Below are positions 24,680 to 33,823 of a stretch of DNA of 64,000 nt, one piece after another (position 1 is the stretch's first letter; each line of letters opens with the position of its first letter). The notes under the pieces were generated by a model. It saw nothing but the letters and a program-made list of their open reading frames with translations, had not been told where the DNA came from and made no database searches. A program made the position numbers and the translations under genes. Origin of the DNA: Bacteriovorax sp. BAL6_X (GTDB lineage: Bacteria; Bdellovibrionota; Bacteriovoracia; Bacteriovoracales; Bacteriovoracaceae); the NCBI RefSeq assembly GCF_000443995.1, contig NZ_AUMC01000010.1, forward strand, positions 868,001 through 932,000. The letters run 5' to 3'.

Positions 24680-26872
24680 ATGCACAAGAAATTTCGAAAG
24701 TCGTTGGGACTATTTTTAGGTCTCATTCTTTTATCAACGCCATTTGTCTTAAGAGCTGAAAATGGAATTTTTAGCATCAATAAAGATCAAGTTTTAGGAA
24801 ACTTATTAATCGAAGTTCTCGAAAAACTTCATTATAAGAAATTAAAAATTAATGATGATCTTTCTAAGAATGCATTCAAAGAATTCGTTCAAAAAATCGA
24901 TTATTCAAAGCAATTCCTATATGACACTGATGTTAAGGAACTCAAGAAGTACGAGTCTTTAATGGATGATGAAATGCGATCGGGGAATTATAAATTAGTT
25001 CTTGATGCAATGAAGATTAAAACACAAAGAATTAAAGAAGCGGATGCTCTGAGAAAGAAAATGTTCAAAGAGAAGTTTAATTTTTACGGGAATGAAGTTG
25101 TTGAGCTTGATCCTGAAAAGAGAAGCTTTGCTAAGAATAAGAGTGAATTCGAAAAGAACTGGCGTCTAACTTATAAGCAATCTGTAATGGCCCGTTATAT
25201 TTCGATGAAAGAAGATCAAGAAGATCTAAAGAATCCTAAAAAAAATAATAAGAAAAAGAATGGGAAAAAAGAGAAGAAACTTAGCACTGAAAAAATCCTA
25301 ACTGAAAAGGAAATCGTTGCTAAGGCCCATGAAGCGATTGATAAGAAATATCGTTTATACTTCGAAAGACTTCTTAAGGACACTAGAGAAGACTATATGG
25401 AACTTTTCTATAATTCAGTTGGTGCTGTTTTTGATCCGCACACAGCTTACCTTGCTCCAAAGAGAAAAGAAGATTTTGATATTGATATGTCTGGCCAATT
25501 AGAAGGTATTGGTGCCGTTTTATCTGAAGACGAAGGTTATATTAAAGTTGTTGAAATAGTTCCTGGTGGGGCCGCATGGAGACAAAAAGAACTTGAAGTT
25601 GATGATTTAATTCTTGCTGTTAGTGAAGGAAGCTCTGAGAAGGAGCCTGTTGATCTAGTTGGGATGAGAGTTGATGATGCCGTTAGATATATTCGTGGTA
25701 AGAAAGGAACTGTTGTAAAACTTCACGTTAAGAAGGCCGATGGATCAAGAAAAACAATTGGTATTACAAGAGACGTTGTTAAGATTGGTGCTTCATTTGC
25801 AAAGTCATCTGTTCTTGAACTTAAGGGTGTAAAAGGGAAGTTTGGTTATATCAATGTTCCAAAATTCTATCGTGAGTTTAATGGAACTATTAACTGTACT
25901 GATGATGTTAGAGCAGAACTTAAAAGATTAAAGAAGCAAAAAGTTAATGGTGTTATACTCGATCTTAGAAATAATGGTGGAGGTGCTTTAACAGACGCAC
26001 AACTTATGTCTGGACTTTTCATTAAGGAAGGGCCAATTGTGCAAACTAGAAACTACTTAAACCAAGTTGAGACACTCGCTGATACTGATCCAGGTGTTGA
26101 ATATAGTGGCCCGTTAATTGTTATGGTAAATCGTTACTCGGCATCTGCTTCAGAAATTCTAGCGGCGGCAATGCAAGACTATAAGAGAGCTGTTATTGTT
26201 GGTGGTGCAGTTACTCACGGTAAAGGTACAGTTCAAGTTGTTTATAGCCTAGATCAAGGTTTAAACAAAATGATGGGACAAGAGTTTGGGGCGCTAAAGC
26301 TTACAATTCAAAAATTCTACAGAGTTAATGGTGGTTCAACTCAATATAAAGGTGTAACACCTGATATTGTAATTCCTGATCCAATGTCATATGCTGAAAA
26401 TCGTGAACAAGATTTAACTTACTCACTTAAGTGGGATCAAATTAAGCCTAAGAAATATCAGAAATGGTCAGGTGATGAATACAATATGAAGAAGCTAATT
26501 AAAGCTTCTGAAAAGCGTGTTGCTAAAGATGATCGTATGAAGAAGATTCAGGAAAGTGTTGCTTATTTAAAGAAGAGACGCAAAGAAACTGAACTTAAGC
26601 TTAATATTGACTCTTGGATGAAAGAAGAGGAAGCAAATAAGAAGAAGTTAGAAGATCTAAAACTAGATCAAGAAAATATGAACCTAGTTGTTACTCACTT
26701 TGAAGAGTCTCTAAAGTCACATGAAACTGTAAAGAAAGGCGAAGAGAAGCAGTGGAAGGAAGACTTTAAACAACGTAAAGAAGAGTGGGTTTCTTCACTA
26801 CGTAAAGATGCAGGTTTAGAAGAGGCAATCTATATTATGCGTGATATGATTGCTCAACAAGCTAAGAAATAA
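24680..26872 (+). CDS. prc: C-terminal processing (tail-specific) protease
   Basis: A 730-residue periplasmic protease of family S41. Signal peptide about 1-25; N-terminal helical domain to about 240 with a Lys-rich linker (about 175-200); PDZ domain about 265-355; catalytic domain about 380-580 with LDLRNNGGG, RYSASASEI (catalytic Ser489) and THGKGTVQ (catalytic Lys515), the Ser-Lys dyad of Prc. A long charged helical C-terminal tail follows. Length and domain order match the E. coli Prc type rather than short CtpA. It processes or degrades envelope proteins. GGAG precedes the ATG. Confidence 0.94.
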   Translation: MHKKFRKSLGLFLGLILLSTPFVLRAENGIFSINKDQVLGNLLIEVLEKLHYKKLKINDDLSKNAFKEFVQKIDYSKQFLYDTDVKELKKYESLMDDEMRSGNYKLVLDAMKIKTQRIKEADALRKKMFKEKFNFYGNEVVELDPEKRSFAKNKSEFEKNWRLTYKQSVMARYISMKEDQEDLKNPKKNNKKKNGKKEKKLSTEKILTEKEIVAKAHEAIDKKYRLYFERLLKDTREDYMELFYNSVGAVFDPHTAYLAPKRKEDFDIDMSGQLEGIGAVLSEDEGYIKVVEIVPGGAAWRQKELEVDDLILAVSEGSSEKEPVDLVGMRVDDAVRYIRGKKGTVVKLHVKKADGSRKTIGITRDVVKIGASFAKSSVLELKGVKGKFGYINVPKFYREFNGTINCTDDVRAELKRLKKQKVNGVILDLRNNGGGALTDAQLMSGLFIKEGPIVQTRNYLNQVETLADTDPGVEYSGPLIVMVNRYSASASEILAAAMQDYKRAVIVGGAVTHGKGTVQVVYSLDQGLNKMMGQEFGALKLTIQKFYRVNGGSTQYKGVTPDIVIPDPMSYAENREQDLTYSLKWDQIKPKKYQKWSGDEYNMKKLIKASEKRVAKDDRMKKIQESVAYLKKRRKETELKLNIDSWMKEEEANKKKLEDLKLDQENMNLVVTHFEESLKSHETVKKGEEKQWKEDFKQRKEEWVSSLRKDAGLEEAIYIMRDMIAQQAKK

Positions 26873-26884
26873 TAAGGATAAAAA

Positions 26885-27130
26885 ATGGACTTTAACAAAT
26901 TAATTGATAATTCAGATATTGATCGTGTGATGACAGTTCTTGAAGAAATGGATGATGAGCAATTATCAGTTGAGTTACTTAGAAAATTTAATGATAGTAC
27001 GAAAGAGCTAGGTGAGTTACTTATGAATAAGGATCCTGAGTTGAATCACGCGCATTGGAAAGCGCAGTGTGACGATGCTAAAAAGCTTGTCGATAAAGTC
27101 GTAAAAGAAATACTGTCACATCAAAAATAA
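26885..27130 (+). CDS. Small acidic helical protein
   Basis: An 81-residue acidic protein without signal peptide or membrane segment, predicted to be entirely helical. It begins 12 bases after prc with AAGGAT as Shine-Dalgarno and is in the same transcription unit; a terminator follows. No family recognised. Confidence 0.7.
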   Translation: MDFNKLIDNSDIDRVMTVLEEMDDEQLSVELLRKFNDSTKELGELLMNKDPELNHAHWKAQCDDAKKLVDKVVKEILSHQK

Positions 27131-27187
27131 TTTTTTAAGGTAAAGAAGAGTAAAAGTTTCAGTTTTTTTATATATTTAAAATTAAGT

Positions 27188-27220
27188 AAGGCCAAGTCAT
27201 AAGTACTTGGCCTTTTACTT
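27188..27220 (+). terminator. Rho-independent terminator
   Basis: AAGGCCAAGT / ACTTGGCCTT, a perfect 10-bp stem with a 7-base loop followed by TTACTTTTT. It ends the prc operon. Confidence 0.92.
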
Positions 27221-27234
27221 TTTATTTTCTGAAA

Positions 27235-27366
27235 ATTGTTCCCCTTAATAAAAAGAGAAAAATGGCGAATAATAAATACTATGTAAGTCTTTTCTTACTA
27301 TCCTCACATCAAGTTAGTCTAATTCGCGTTAGACGGATTGGCCCTGGCCCCCACCAGGGCCTTTTC
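27235..27366 (+). ncRNA. Candidate small RNA with its own terminator
   Basis: Between the prc terminator and the convergent PilT-like gene lie about 130 non-coding bases that contain a hairpin GTCTAA-loop-TTAGAC (27317-27334) and then GGCCCTGG-loop-CCAGGGCC-TTTT (27340-27365), a good plus-strand terminator. No protein-coding gene ends here, so the second terminator suggests a separate short transcript. I did not find a convincing promoter. A 41-codon frame (27263) reads through the terminator stem and is unlikely to be real. Confidence 0.35.
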
Positions 27367-27392
27367 TATTCTAGAGGCACTATTTGAGATCT

Positions 27393-28490
27393 CTACTTTG
27401 TAAGCATTAGTTTTCTCATGAAGTCACTTGCACTGCGAACTTCTTTAGCAGCATCTTCTTCTGTAATGTAATTACCTTCAAGAAGATTTAGAATTGCTTG
27501 ATCAAAGCTTTGGCAAGGAATATCTGCTGAGTTTGTTCCACCGTTTTCAATAATAGGAATAATACGATCTAGTGGCTCATCGCCACGAATACATTCTTTA
27601 ACTCCTGGACCTGTTACCATGATCTCTTGTGCAACACGAACTCCATTGGATGACTTCTTTGAACGAATCATACGTTGTGAGATTGTCGCATAGAGTGAGT
27701 CTGAAAGACGCTTCCTCGTATCTGCTTGCTCCTCTGCTGGGAACATTGAAATTATACGACTTATTGTCGAAATAGCATCTGTCGTATGAATTGTTGCCAG
27801 TACTAGGTGTCCTGTTTCTGCTGCTTTTAGAGCTATCTCAATTGATTTCTGGTCTCTAAGTTCTCCTAGTAATATAATATCTGGATCTTGTCTTAGCGCA
27901 AATTTTAGAGCGTCTTCAAAATTATCTGTATCAACCCCAAGCTCTCTTTGAGTAATACGAGATTTCTTTTGTTCATGGATGAATTCAATTGGGTCTTCAA
28001 TCGTAATAATATGCTTTGCTCTGCGCTCATTTATATAATTAATCATACTGGCAAGGGTTGTTGACTTTCCAGATCCTGTTGCCCCTGTAACTAGAATAAG
28101 TCCACGTTTTGCACGAATAATTTGTTTAAGAGAGTCACTTAAGCCTAGTTGCCTATAGCTTGGAATGTCCTTTTTTATGACTCTAAAAACAAGACCGTTC
28201 TTATTATTAAATTTAAAATAATTGAACCTTAGTCGGCACTTATCTTCAAAGTCAAAAGATCCATCAAGGTCTTTGATTGCCTCAAGTTCTTGCTGATCTT
28301 TATCGCCGATAAGTAGACGAAGAATATCGTAGATACTTTCTTGTGAGAGTAGCTTATTTGATTTTACTGCGACCATATCGCCACTAATTCTAAAACAAGG
28401 AGTCTCATCCGCCCTTATATGTATGTCACTAGCATTATTATCAATTGCGACATTGATTAGTGATTTGAAATGAGTATACTCAAACGCCAT
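27393..28490 (-). CDS. PilT-like type IV pilus retraction ATPase
   Basis: A 365-residue hexameric secretion ATPase of the PilT/PilU family. N-terminal PAS-like domain with ASDIHIRADETP, Walker A GATGSGKST (about 134-142), the Asp box ITIEDPIEFIHE, Walker B DIILLGELRD, and the His box GHLVLATIHT. PilT powers pilus retraction; predatory bdellovibrios use type IV pili to enter prey. The AIRNLIRE motif of canonical PilT is not clearly kept (KECIRGDEPLDRI is at that position), so it could be a PilU-type paralogue. AAGGAT precedes the ATG. Confidence 0.88.
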   Translation of the reverse strand: MAFEYTHFKSLINVAIDNNASDIHIRADETPCFRISGDMVAVKSNKLLSQESIYDILRLLIGDKDQQELEAIKDLDGSFDFEDKCRLRFNYFKFNNKNGLVFRVIKKDIPSYRQLGLSDSLKQIIRAKRGLILVTGATGSGKSTTLASMINYINERRAKHIITIEDPIEFIHEQKKSRITQRELGVDTDNFEDALKFALRQDPDIILLGELRDQKSIEIALKAAETGHLVLATIHTTDAISTISRIISMFPAEEQADTRKRLSDSLYATISQRMIRSKKSSNGVRVAQEIMVTGPGVKECIRGDEPLDRIIPIIENGGTNSADIPCQSFDQAILNLLEGNYITEEDAAKEVRSASDFMRKLMLTK

Positions 28491-28570
28491 TTATGTCATC
28501 CTTCATCGTATAGTTAAATACTTGTCGGAAGACCGTGTGAAAAAGTTTAGTATTATGTGTTTTTAATACC

Positions 28571-30214
28571 TTACTTAGCGTATCTCTTGCGCATTTCCCA
28601 AAGGAGATTACTGATATATGGCCTTCTTGACTCCTTCGTTGTTAACATCAGGAGTTTTGTAATCTTAAGATTTTTAGGATCTGAGTAGAGGAGGATTAGC
28701 ATTTCGCGAATGAAGTTTGTTGAGAGAGTAATGTAATTATCTGTTCCAACACCTAGTCTTACACCTTTTTTCTCCCACCAAGAAAATGGATGATCCTTAA
28801 AATCTGGGAAGACTCCTGTTAGCTTAAGGTTTGAAGAAGGAAGTGCCACTAGAGAAACACTCTTTTGAATAATACGATTTAAAATATCGTGTTGATAGTG
28901 TTCGACTTCACGGGCATTGTGAAACTTTGTTTTTAAGAATAAAGTGACTTCGTCAGCATTCAGAGGCTCTCCTTTAAAGAGTTTCTTTTTCACGCCAATT
29001 GAATATGATTCCCATTCCATTTCTTCCAACTCATATCCTTCTGTGGACTTCTTATCAATTGCTTGGTGTTTAGCATTTAATTCAATAATTCTTTGAAAAA
29101 GGCGGTGGTAATAATAATTTGGGTTAATACCAAGGCTAAGTCCGTGCTCTAGGGTATCGATATGCCAAATATTCATAGCATTATCGACTGATTGGATTCC
29201 TTTTTTGAGCGTAAGCCAAGTTTCTCCGTGGTGAGAGCGAATCTTTAATCCACGATACTGTAGCTTACGTAGGCCACTTTTAAGCTCTTTAAAATGCGCT
29301 TTACGGTAAAGGGCCTTCTCATCTCCAACTGTATCGACTTCAACTAGGTTTTCTTTTAAGTATGGGTACTTTTCTAAAATTTCTAAAAGTGCATCAACTT
29401 GATGTTCAAAGTGTTCTTTTTTTGTTTCAAAATTTGTATCATCAAAGAAGTTCAGTTCCTTTCTAAATGAAGGTGAGAGGATAAACTTGAAGCTTGGCAC
29501 TTCTTTTTCAAACTTTTTAAAACCTTCATAAAGACCTAAGACAACATCTTCCTCTGTTACTTCTCCAATACCAGGGATTTGCTCGGCATCCATTTTTGAA
29601 GCACGAGAAAGTGTAAATTTTAGTCTAATACTTCCAACATTATAATTTTCGTATAATTCTTTTGCCATGTGATAGGCAGCATCTTGGTGAGCTTTCTTTG
29701 AAGTTAGGATTAGCTTCGCTAGAAATAGAATACGAAGGTAAGTCGCAAATTGTTCTCCTTCTTTTAGACGGATTAGGTTATCTACATCTTCGACACAAGT
29801 TATAGGAAGGGCATCCTCACCATATACTTCTACAATTCTCTTCTCATAGATTTTCTTGTTCTTACCACTTAGCAGTTTCTTAAGTCTTGGATAGATAAAC
29901 TCTGCATTAAGTGAGCCTGTTAGGTGGATATGTTCTTCATAGTATGGAATTGGAAATTTTTGAAAGAAATTAAAGACCGCATCTGATACAGGGTGATTTA
30001 GAAGAGTTTCAATATCAACTTCATCAATTTGAAAAGAAGAAAGTAGCTTCATGAATTCAAGAACGGGCTTTTCCAGTAGTTGGTTATCACGAATACTAGG
30101 AGAGTGAACAAGTAATTCTAGAGTGTCATTCAATGAGATACCATTGGTTTCACTGACAGTTCTAATCAGCTCACATTCAATACTGTTGATGATTTGTTCT
30201 TTTCTTTTTTGCAT
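28571..30214 (-). CDS. Adenosine-deaminase-family amidohydrolase
   Basis: A 547-residue cytoplasmic protein with the adenosine/AMP deaminase motifs in order: EEHIHLTGSL (94-102; zinc-binding His95 and His97), SHHGETW (about 326-332; catalytic Glu), DTLEHGLSLG (about 352; metal or catalytic His), ALPSSNLKLTG (the CPxSN equivalent) and VGTDNYITLST (the STDDP equivalent). It is much longer than bacterial Add (about 340), with a 90-residue N-terminal helical extension and a 60-residue insertion, and the Cys of CPxSN is replaced. The substrate is uncertain. Salvage of prey nucleosides is a plausible role. Confidence 0.8.
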   Translation of the reverse strand: MQKRKEQIINSIECELIRTVSETNGISLNDTLELLVHSPSIRDNQLLEKPVLEFMKLLSSFQIDEVDIETLLNHPVSDAVFNFFQKFPIPYYEEHIHLTGSLNAEFIYPRLKKLLSGKNKKIYEKRIVEVYGEDALPITCVEDVDNLIRLKEGEQFATYLRILFLAKLILTSKKAHQDAAYHMAKELYENYNVGSIRLKFTLSRASKMDAEQIPGIGEVTEEDVVLGLYEGFKKFEKEVPSFKFILSPSFRKELNFFDDTNFETKKEHFEHQVDALLEILEKYPYLKENLVEVDTVGDEKALYRKAHFKELKSGLRKLQYRGLKIRSHHGETWLTLKKGIQSVDNAMNIWHIDTLEHGLSLGINPNYYYHRLFQRIIELNAKHQAIDKKSTEGYELEEMEWESYSIGVKKKLFKGEPLNADEVTLFLKTKFHNAREVEHYQHDILNRIIQKSVSLVALPSSNLKLTGVFPDFKDHPFSWWEKKGVRLGVGTDNYITLSTNFIREMLILLYSDPKNLKITKLLMLTTKESRRPYISNLLWEMRKRYAK

Positions 30215-30237
30215 TTTTCTAACTCTCTCTATCTTTA

Positions 30238-31179
30238 TTATTTGGTCTTATTATAGATATTTTGTATTTTATTAAAGTTTTCATTTAAACGATCATCAAT
30301 AATCTTCGACTTAAACTTTGTACTCCACTTATCTGGGTGGTAAGTCTGTACTAGTTTTTTATACTTCTTCTTTCGGTCACTTTCGTCTTTAAGTGAACTA
30401 AATTCAACCGTTAACTTACTTTCATCAATAGGGAGAATTGCGAAGAGTTCATCGTATGAAGCATTTATCTTTTTAGTAAAACTTTCGAATAAAGCTTCAT
30501 ATCTTTTTGGTAATGTAATTAACTCATCTTTTATGAAACTTTCTAATACCCCCACGTGATTTGTCGATTTCGTAGAGTAGTTAATTAAGAATATATGGAC
30601 ATTGTTTTCGTAGCGTTTATGTTCAATACGATCTAAGTTTTGAAATAAGAACATTGTTGTTGCATAAGAGATAAATGCTTCTTTAGTAAGCTTGGACTGA
30701 TTAATTTTTCCTAACTTTAGCAGTTCATCCTTAGTGAAGAATTGCTTTATAAAAGGATTAATTAAAGCATTTAATTCTTCTTTATCGAATTTATAATCTT
30801 TACGTAATCGATTTAAAATTTCTTCCCCTTCCTTGAAGTCACCCCACTGAAGGGAAGAGAGAAGACCTTGAAAGAATTTTAAATCTTCTTCTGAGGCAAA
30901 CATTTGCTTCTCTTCAAAGTATGATAATAAAGTACGATGACCACTCTTTGTCGACTTAGATGATTGAGACTCAGCAGGGGCCGAGCTTCCAGAAATAGAC
31001 ATTCTCTCTATCTTTCTTCTAACCATTTCATCAAATTCCTCTTTGGAATGTGACTTATTGGTTTTCTTGTGAGGATTAAATATTCCATCAAAGAACTCTT
31101 TGAATAGAGGCGCAAGCATATAGGCCAAGATAATGGCAATAAATGCTAGTGTGATATTTGAAATTATTTTTGGTAACAT
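30238..31179 (-). CDS. Membrane-anchored J-domain protein
   Basis: A 313-residue protein with one N-terminal membrane helix (about 8-30), a charged linker with Ser/Lys-rich segment, a helical middle domain (about 80-240) and a C-terminal J-domain fragment (about 255-313) with KLVQTYHPDKW; the HPD tripeptide (281-283) stimulates Hsp70. The layout resembles DjlA-like membrane co-chaperones with the J domain at the C-terminus. The middle region resembles a TerB-type helical domain in composition, which is a guess. It starts 35 bases from the divergent epimerase-like gene. Confidence 0.75.
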   Translation of the reverse strand: MLPKIISNITLAFIAIILAYMLAPLFKEFFDGIFNPHKKTNKSHSKEEFDEMVRRKIERMSISGSSAPAESQSSKSTKSGHRTLLSYFEEKQMFASEEDLKFFQGLLSSLQWGDFKEGEEILNRLRKDYKFDKEELNALINPFIKQFFTKDELLKLGKINQSKLTKEAFISYATTMFLFQNLDRIEHKRYENNVHIFLINYSTKSTNHVGVLESFIKDELITLPKRYEALFESFTKKINASYDELFAILPIDESKLTVEFSSLKDESDRKKKYKKLVQTYHPDKWSTKFKSKIIDDRLNENFNKIQNIYNKTK

Positions 31180-31223
31180 AATTTTGTCTTTTTAATAATT
31201 ATTTTAACGCTTTAAGGCATAAT

Positions 31224-32222
31224 ATGGAATGGGCAATAGATACACGACTAGTAAACTTAAATAAACCTTGGAAGATCTCTGGAGCAAAGGTTTTGGCCAA
31301 GGAGATTATCTACGTAACACTCAAGAATGGTGATTATAAAGGTTATGGAGAAATTAGCTATGGCTCAAAAGAAGATATTAGCGTTGACGATTTAAAATTA
31401 GAACTTGAGAGATTTGCATCAGATTATGAATCGGCAGGGATCGTTCAATATAATGAGTTAACTCAATATCTTGACCAATATGATTTCCATATTCCTCGTC
31501 TAAGATTAGGGGTTGAAACGGCCTTCCTCGATTATCTCGTTAGGGCCACAGAACTTAGTCCTTGGAAAATCCTTGGAACAAATACAGTTAAAAGTGTTGA
31601 GTCACTTGATTCATTTCCTGTCTTTGATTCTTTGGAGGAGGGAAAAAAGCTTCTTGAAGAAGCTGATACTAATGGAGTTATTAAACTTAAGATTACTCAT
31701 GAAACTTTTCCAGTTCAAGTTGAATTGATTAATAAATCAAATCGTGTATTTGTTCTTGATGCTAATGAGTCTTATACAAATAATCTCGACTTATTACTTG
31801 AGCATTTATCTCTTATTAAAGATGAGAATGTTCTCTTTATTGAGCAGCCTCTCTATCGCAATGAATTCGATTTATATAAAGAATTAAAAGATAAATCGCC
31901 AATTGATATCTTTCTCGATGAAGGTATTGAAGATCACAGATTCCTCGATCCGTTTAAAGACCTTTGTCATGGCGTTGTACTAAAAACATCAAAGGCAAAT
32001 GGCCTTATGAAGACATTTGCTCAATTACAGCAGGCGAAGAAGCTTGGACTAAAGACAATGCTTGGCTGTATGGTTGAATCAACAGTAGGGATCGCGTCAC
32101 TTTTTAATATTGCATACGGATTTGATTATTTTGATTTTGATGGTTTTACAAAATTAAAAGATGATTCAGAACCTCATGTCATTTGGGAAAAAGGAAAAGT
32201 GATTTTGTCTAATATGAATTAA
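31224..32222 (+). CDS. Enolase-superfamily enzyme, dipeptide-epimerase/MenC-like
   Basis: A 332-residue protein with the muconate-lactonising subgroup layout. Visible active-site set: K154-x-K156 (VIKLKIT), metal ligands Asp179 (LDANES), Glu207 (FIEQP) and Asp232 (LDEGI), and the second lysine at 254/257 (VVLKTSK), followed by LGCMVESTVGIAS. This order fits both L-Ala-D/L-Glu (dipeptide) epimerases and o-succinylbenzoate synthase. The GCMVES segment is typical of the epimerases, and the nearby murein transglycosylase gene supports a role in murein peptide recycling (inference). AAGG lies 6 bases before the ATG. Confidence 0.83.
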   Translation: MEWAIDTRLVNLNKPWKISGAKVLAKEIIYVTLKNGDYKGYGEISYGSKEDISVDDLKLELERFASDYESAGIVQYNELTQYLDQYDFHIPRLRLGVETAFLDYLVRATELSPWKILGTNTVKSVESLDSFPVFDSLEEGKKLLEEADTNGVIKLKITHETFPVQVELINKSNRVFVLDANESYTNNLDLLLEHLSLIKDENVLFIEQPLYRNEFDLYKELKDKSPIDIFLDEGIEDHRFLDPFKDLCHGVVLKTSKANGLMKTFAQLQQAKKLGLKTMLGCMVESTVGIASLFNIAYGFDYFDFDGFTKLKDDSEPHVIWEKGKVILSNMN

Positions 32223-32321
32223 ATTCCCCCCCTCGAAAAATCGTGGTGTTCATTTAAAATAGTAAGATATGTAAATTGGTAGAATTACAGTAAACCTGTA
32301 TGGAAGCTTTTTGGGAGCCCA

Positions 32322-33791
32322 ATGAAAAAAATCAATATCTTAATACCTTTATTTATTCTTGTATCATGTGCGAATGTTAAGCCTACCTATGTAGGTGAAG
32401 CACCAGGACAAAATCCAAAAGTGATTGTAAAGGAAGTCGTAAAGTATAAATCAAAGGATGTAGGGAGCGTTAAGGCCTATACCATTAATAATATGGATAA
32501 GCTTGAACTACATTATCATCAAAAGCACTTCGACTTTTGGGTGAAGTATTTTACTGAAAAAGAGCGTGATCTCTTTCTTCGTTATGTTAATAATGGTGCC
32601 CGTTATCGTAACGTGATTGAAAAGATTATGCGCTCTCATGGAATTCCTGAAGATTTATTTTTCGTTGGTCTGATTGAATCAGGTTATAACACTTTTATTA
32701 AGTCGAAGGCCGCAGCAGTTGGCCCATGGCAGTTTATCAAGGCGACAGGAAAGAGATATAAGCTAAGAGTTGATAGTTATGTTGATGAAAGAACTCATAT
32801 CATTAAATCAACAGAGGCCGCTGCTCAGTACTTTAAAGATCTTTATAATATCTTTGGATCTTGGGAACTTGCTCTTGTTGCTTACAATAAAGGTGAGTAT
32901 GGAATTATTAGAGCTATAAGAAAAGGTAAGACTCGTGATTATATGAAGCTTGTTTCTCGAAAACTTATTCCTACAGAAACAATTTACTATGTTCCAAAAG
33001 TTGCCGCTGTTCGTGAGATTTATAATAATGCGGCCAAGTATGGGATGAAAATCACTGAGTCAAAAGATAGTCCTTTTGAAAAAGTAAAGCAGCTAAATGT
33101 TAGAGGATCTTTTGACCTTTATAAATTAGCTCGTGCTCAAGGTGTAAACGTTAAAACATTAAAAGTTTTAAACCCAGATTTAAAAAGAAAGTGGGTTAAG
33201 GTAAATAGAAGACATACTCAGAGTATCTTCCTACCTTCTAAAGATTTTACGGACTATGCTTCTTTAGCAGAGTATGAAACTCGCAAATATATTAAAGTTG
33301 CAAATACTTCAAATGGAAAAAACTCGAATGGTGTTTATAAAGTAAGACGCGGTGATAATTTATCTATTATTGCTAATCGTCTTGGTGTCAGAGTTACTGA
33401 TCTAAAGAGAATTAATGGTATTAGAGGATCAAAGATTCTTGTGGGACAAAGACTAAAGTATAGCACTAAAGGGGATATCGTTACTCATAAAGTAAGAAGA
33501 GGAGATAACCTTTCTGATATTGCACGTAAGTACGGTGTAAGCGTTTCAATGATTAAATCTTTAAATAATTTACGATCTAGTCGTATCTTCATTGGTCAAA
33601 GATTAAAGATTTCTACAACAAGAGTACCGTCAAGTGTGGCCTATAAGAGATACCGTGTTCGTCGTGGTGATAACTTAACGGCCATTGCTAGAAGGTTTAA
33701 GACTTCAATCGGTACGATTAAAAAAGTGAATGATATCTCAGGATCTGCCTTATATGCAGGACAAGTAATAAAAGTTCCAAGTGAGGGATAG
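32322..33791 (+). CDS. mltD: MltD-like membrane-bound lytic transglycosylase with three LysM domains
   Basis: A 489-residue lipoprotein (Cys16 after ILVS) that cleaves the glycan strands of murein. The SLT domain (about 100-215) shows GLIESGYNT with the catalytic Glu, KAAAVGPWQFI, YVDERTH and AYNKGEYGI. Three LysM repeats (about 339-382, 387-432, 442-487) each begin with (Y/H)(K/R)VRRGDNL and bind peptidoglycan. Length and order match E. coli MltD, with one extra LysM. In predators such enzymes may also act on prey walls. Confidence 0.93.
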   Translation: MKKINILIPLFILVSCANVKPTYVGEAPGQNPKVIVKEVVKYKSKDVGSVKAYTINNMDKLELHYHQKHFDFWVKYFTEKERDLFLRYVNNGARYRNVIEKIMRSHGIPEDLFFVGLIESGYNTFIKSKAAAVGPWQFIKATGKRYKLRVDSYVDERTHIIKSTEAAAQYFKDLYNIFGSWELALVAYNKGEYGIIRAIRKGKTRDYMKLVSRKLIPTETIYYVPKVAAVREIYNNAAKYGMKITESKDSPFEKVKQLNVRGSFDLYKLARAQGVNVKTLKVLNPDLKRKWVKVNRRHTQSIFLPSKDFTDYASLAEYETRKYIKVANTSNGKNSNGVYKVRRGDNLSIIANRLGVRVTDLKRINGIRGSKILVGQRLKYSTKGDIVTHKVRRGDNLSDIARKYGVSVSMIKSLNNLRSSRIFIGQRLKISTTRVPSSVAYKRYRVRRGDNLTAIARRFKTSIGTIKKVNDISGSALYAGQVIKVPSEG

Positions 33792-33817
33792 GCAAATAGA
33801 GGCCTTTCCCTTATACT
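33789..33817 (+). promoter_or_regulatory. Candidate promoter for a leaderless mRNA
   Basis: TAGGCA (33789-33794), 17-base spacer, TATACT (33812-33817), then 6 bases to the ATG at 33824. The -35 box is weak (4 of 6) and overlaps the stop codon of the transglycosylase gene. No Shine-Dalgarno precedes the ATG. Confidence 0.4.
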
Positions 33818-33823
33818 AGCCAA

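Noticed and set aside
27263-27388. A 41-codon frame starting at 27263
   Set aside because: It runs through the stem of a strong terminator, has no good Shine-Dalgarno and shows no protein features.
32223-32321. tRNA-like sequence before the transglycosylase gene
   Set aside because: No cloverleaf with acceptor, D, anticodon and T arms can be drawn; it reads as an ordinary AT-rich upstream region.
33340-33790. Internal DNA repeat in the transglycosylase gene
   Set aside because: The periodicity is explained by three LysM domains at protein level; the DNA copies have diverged.
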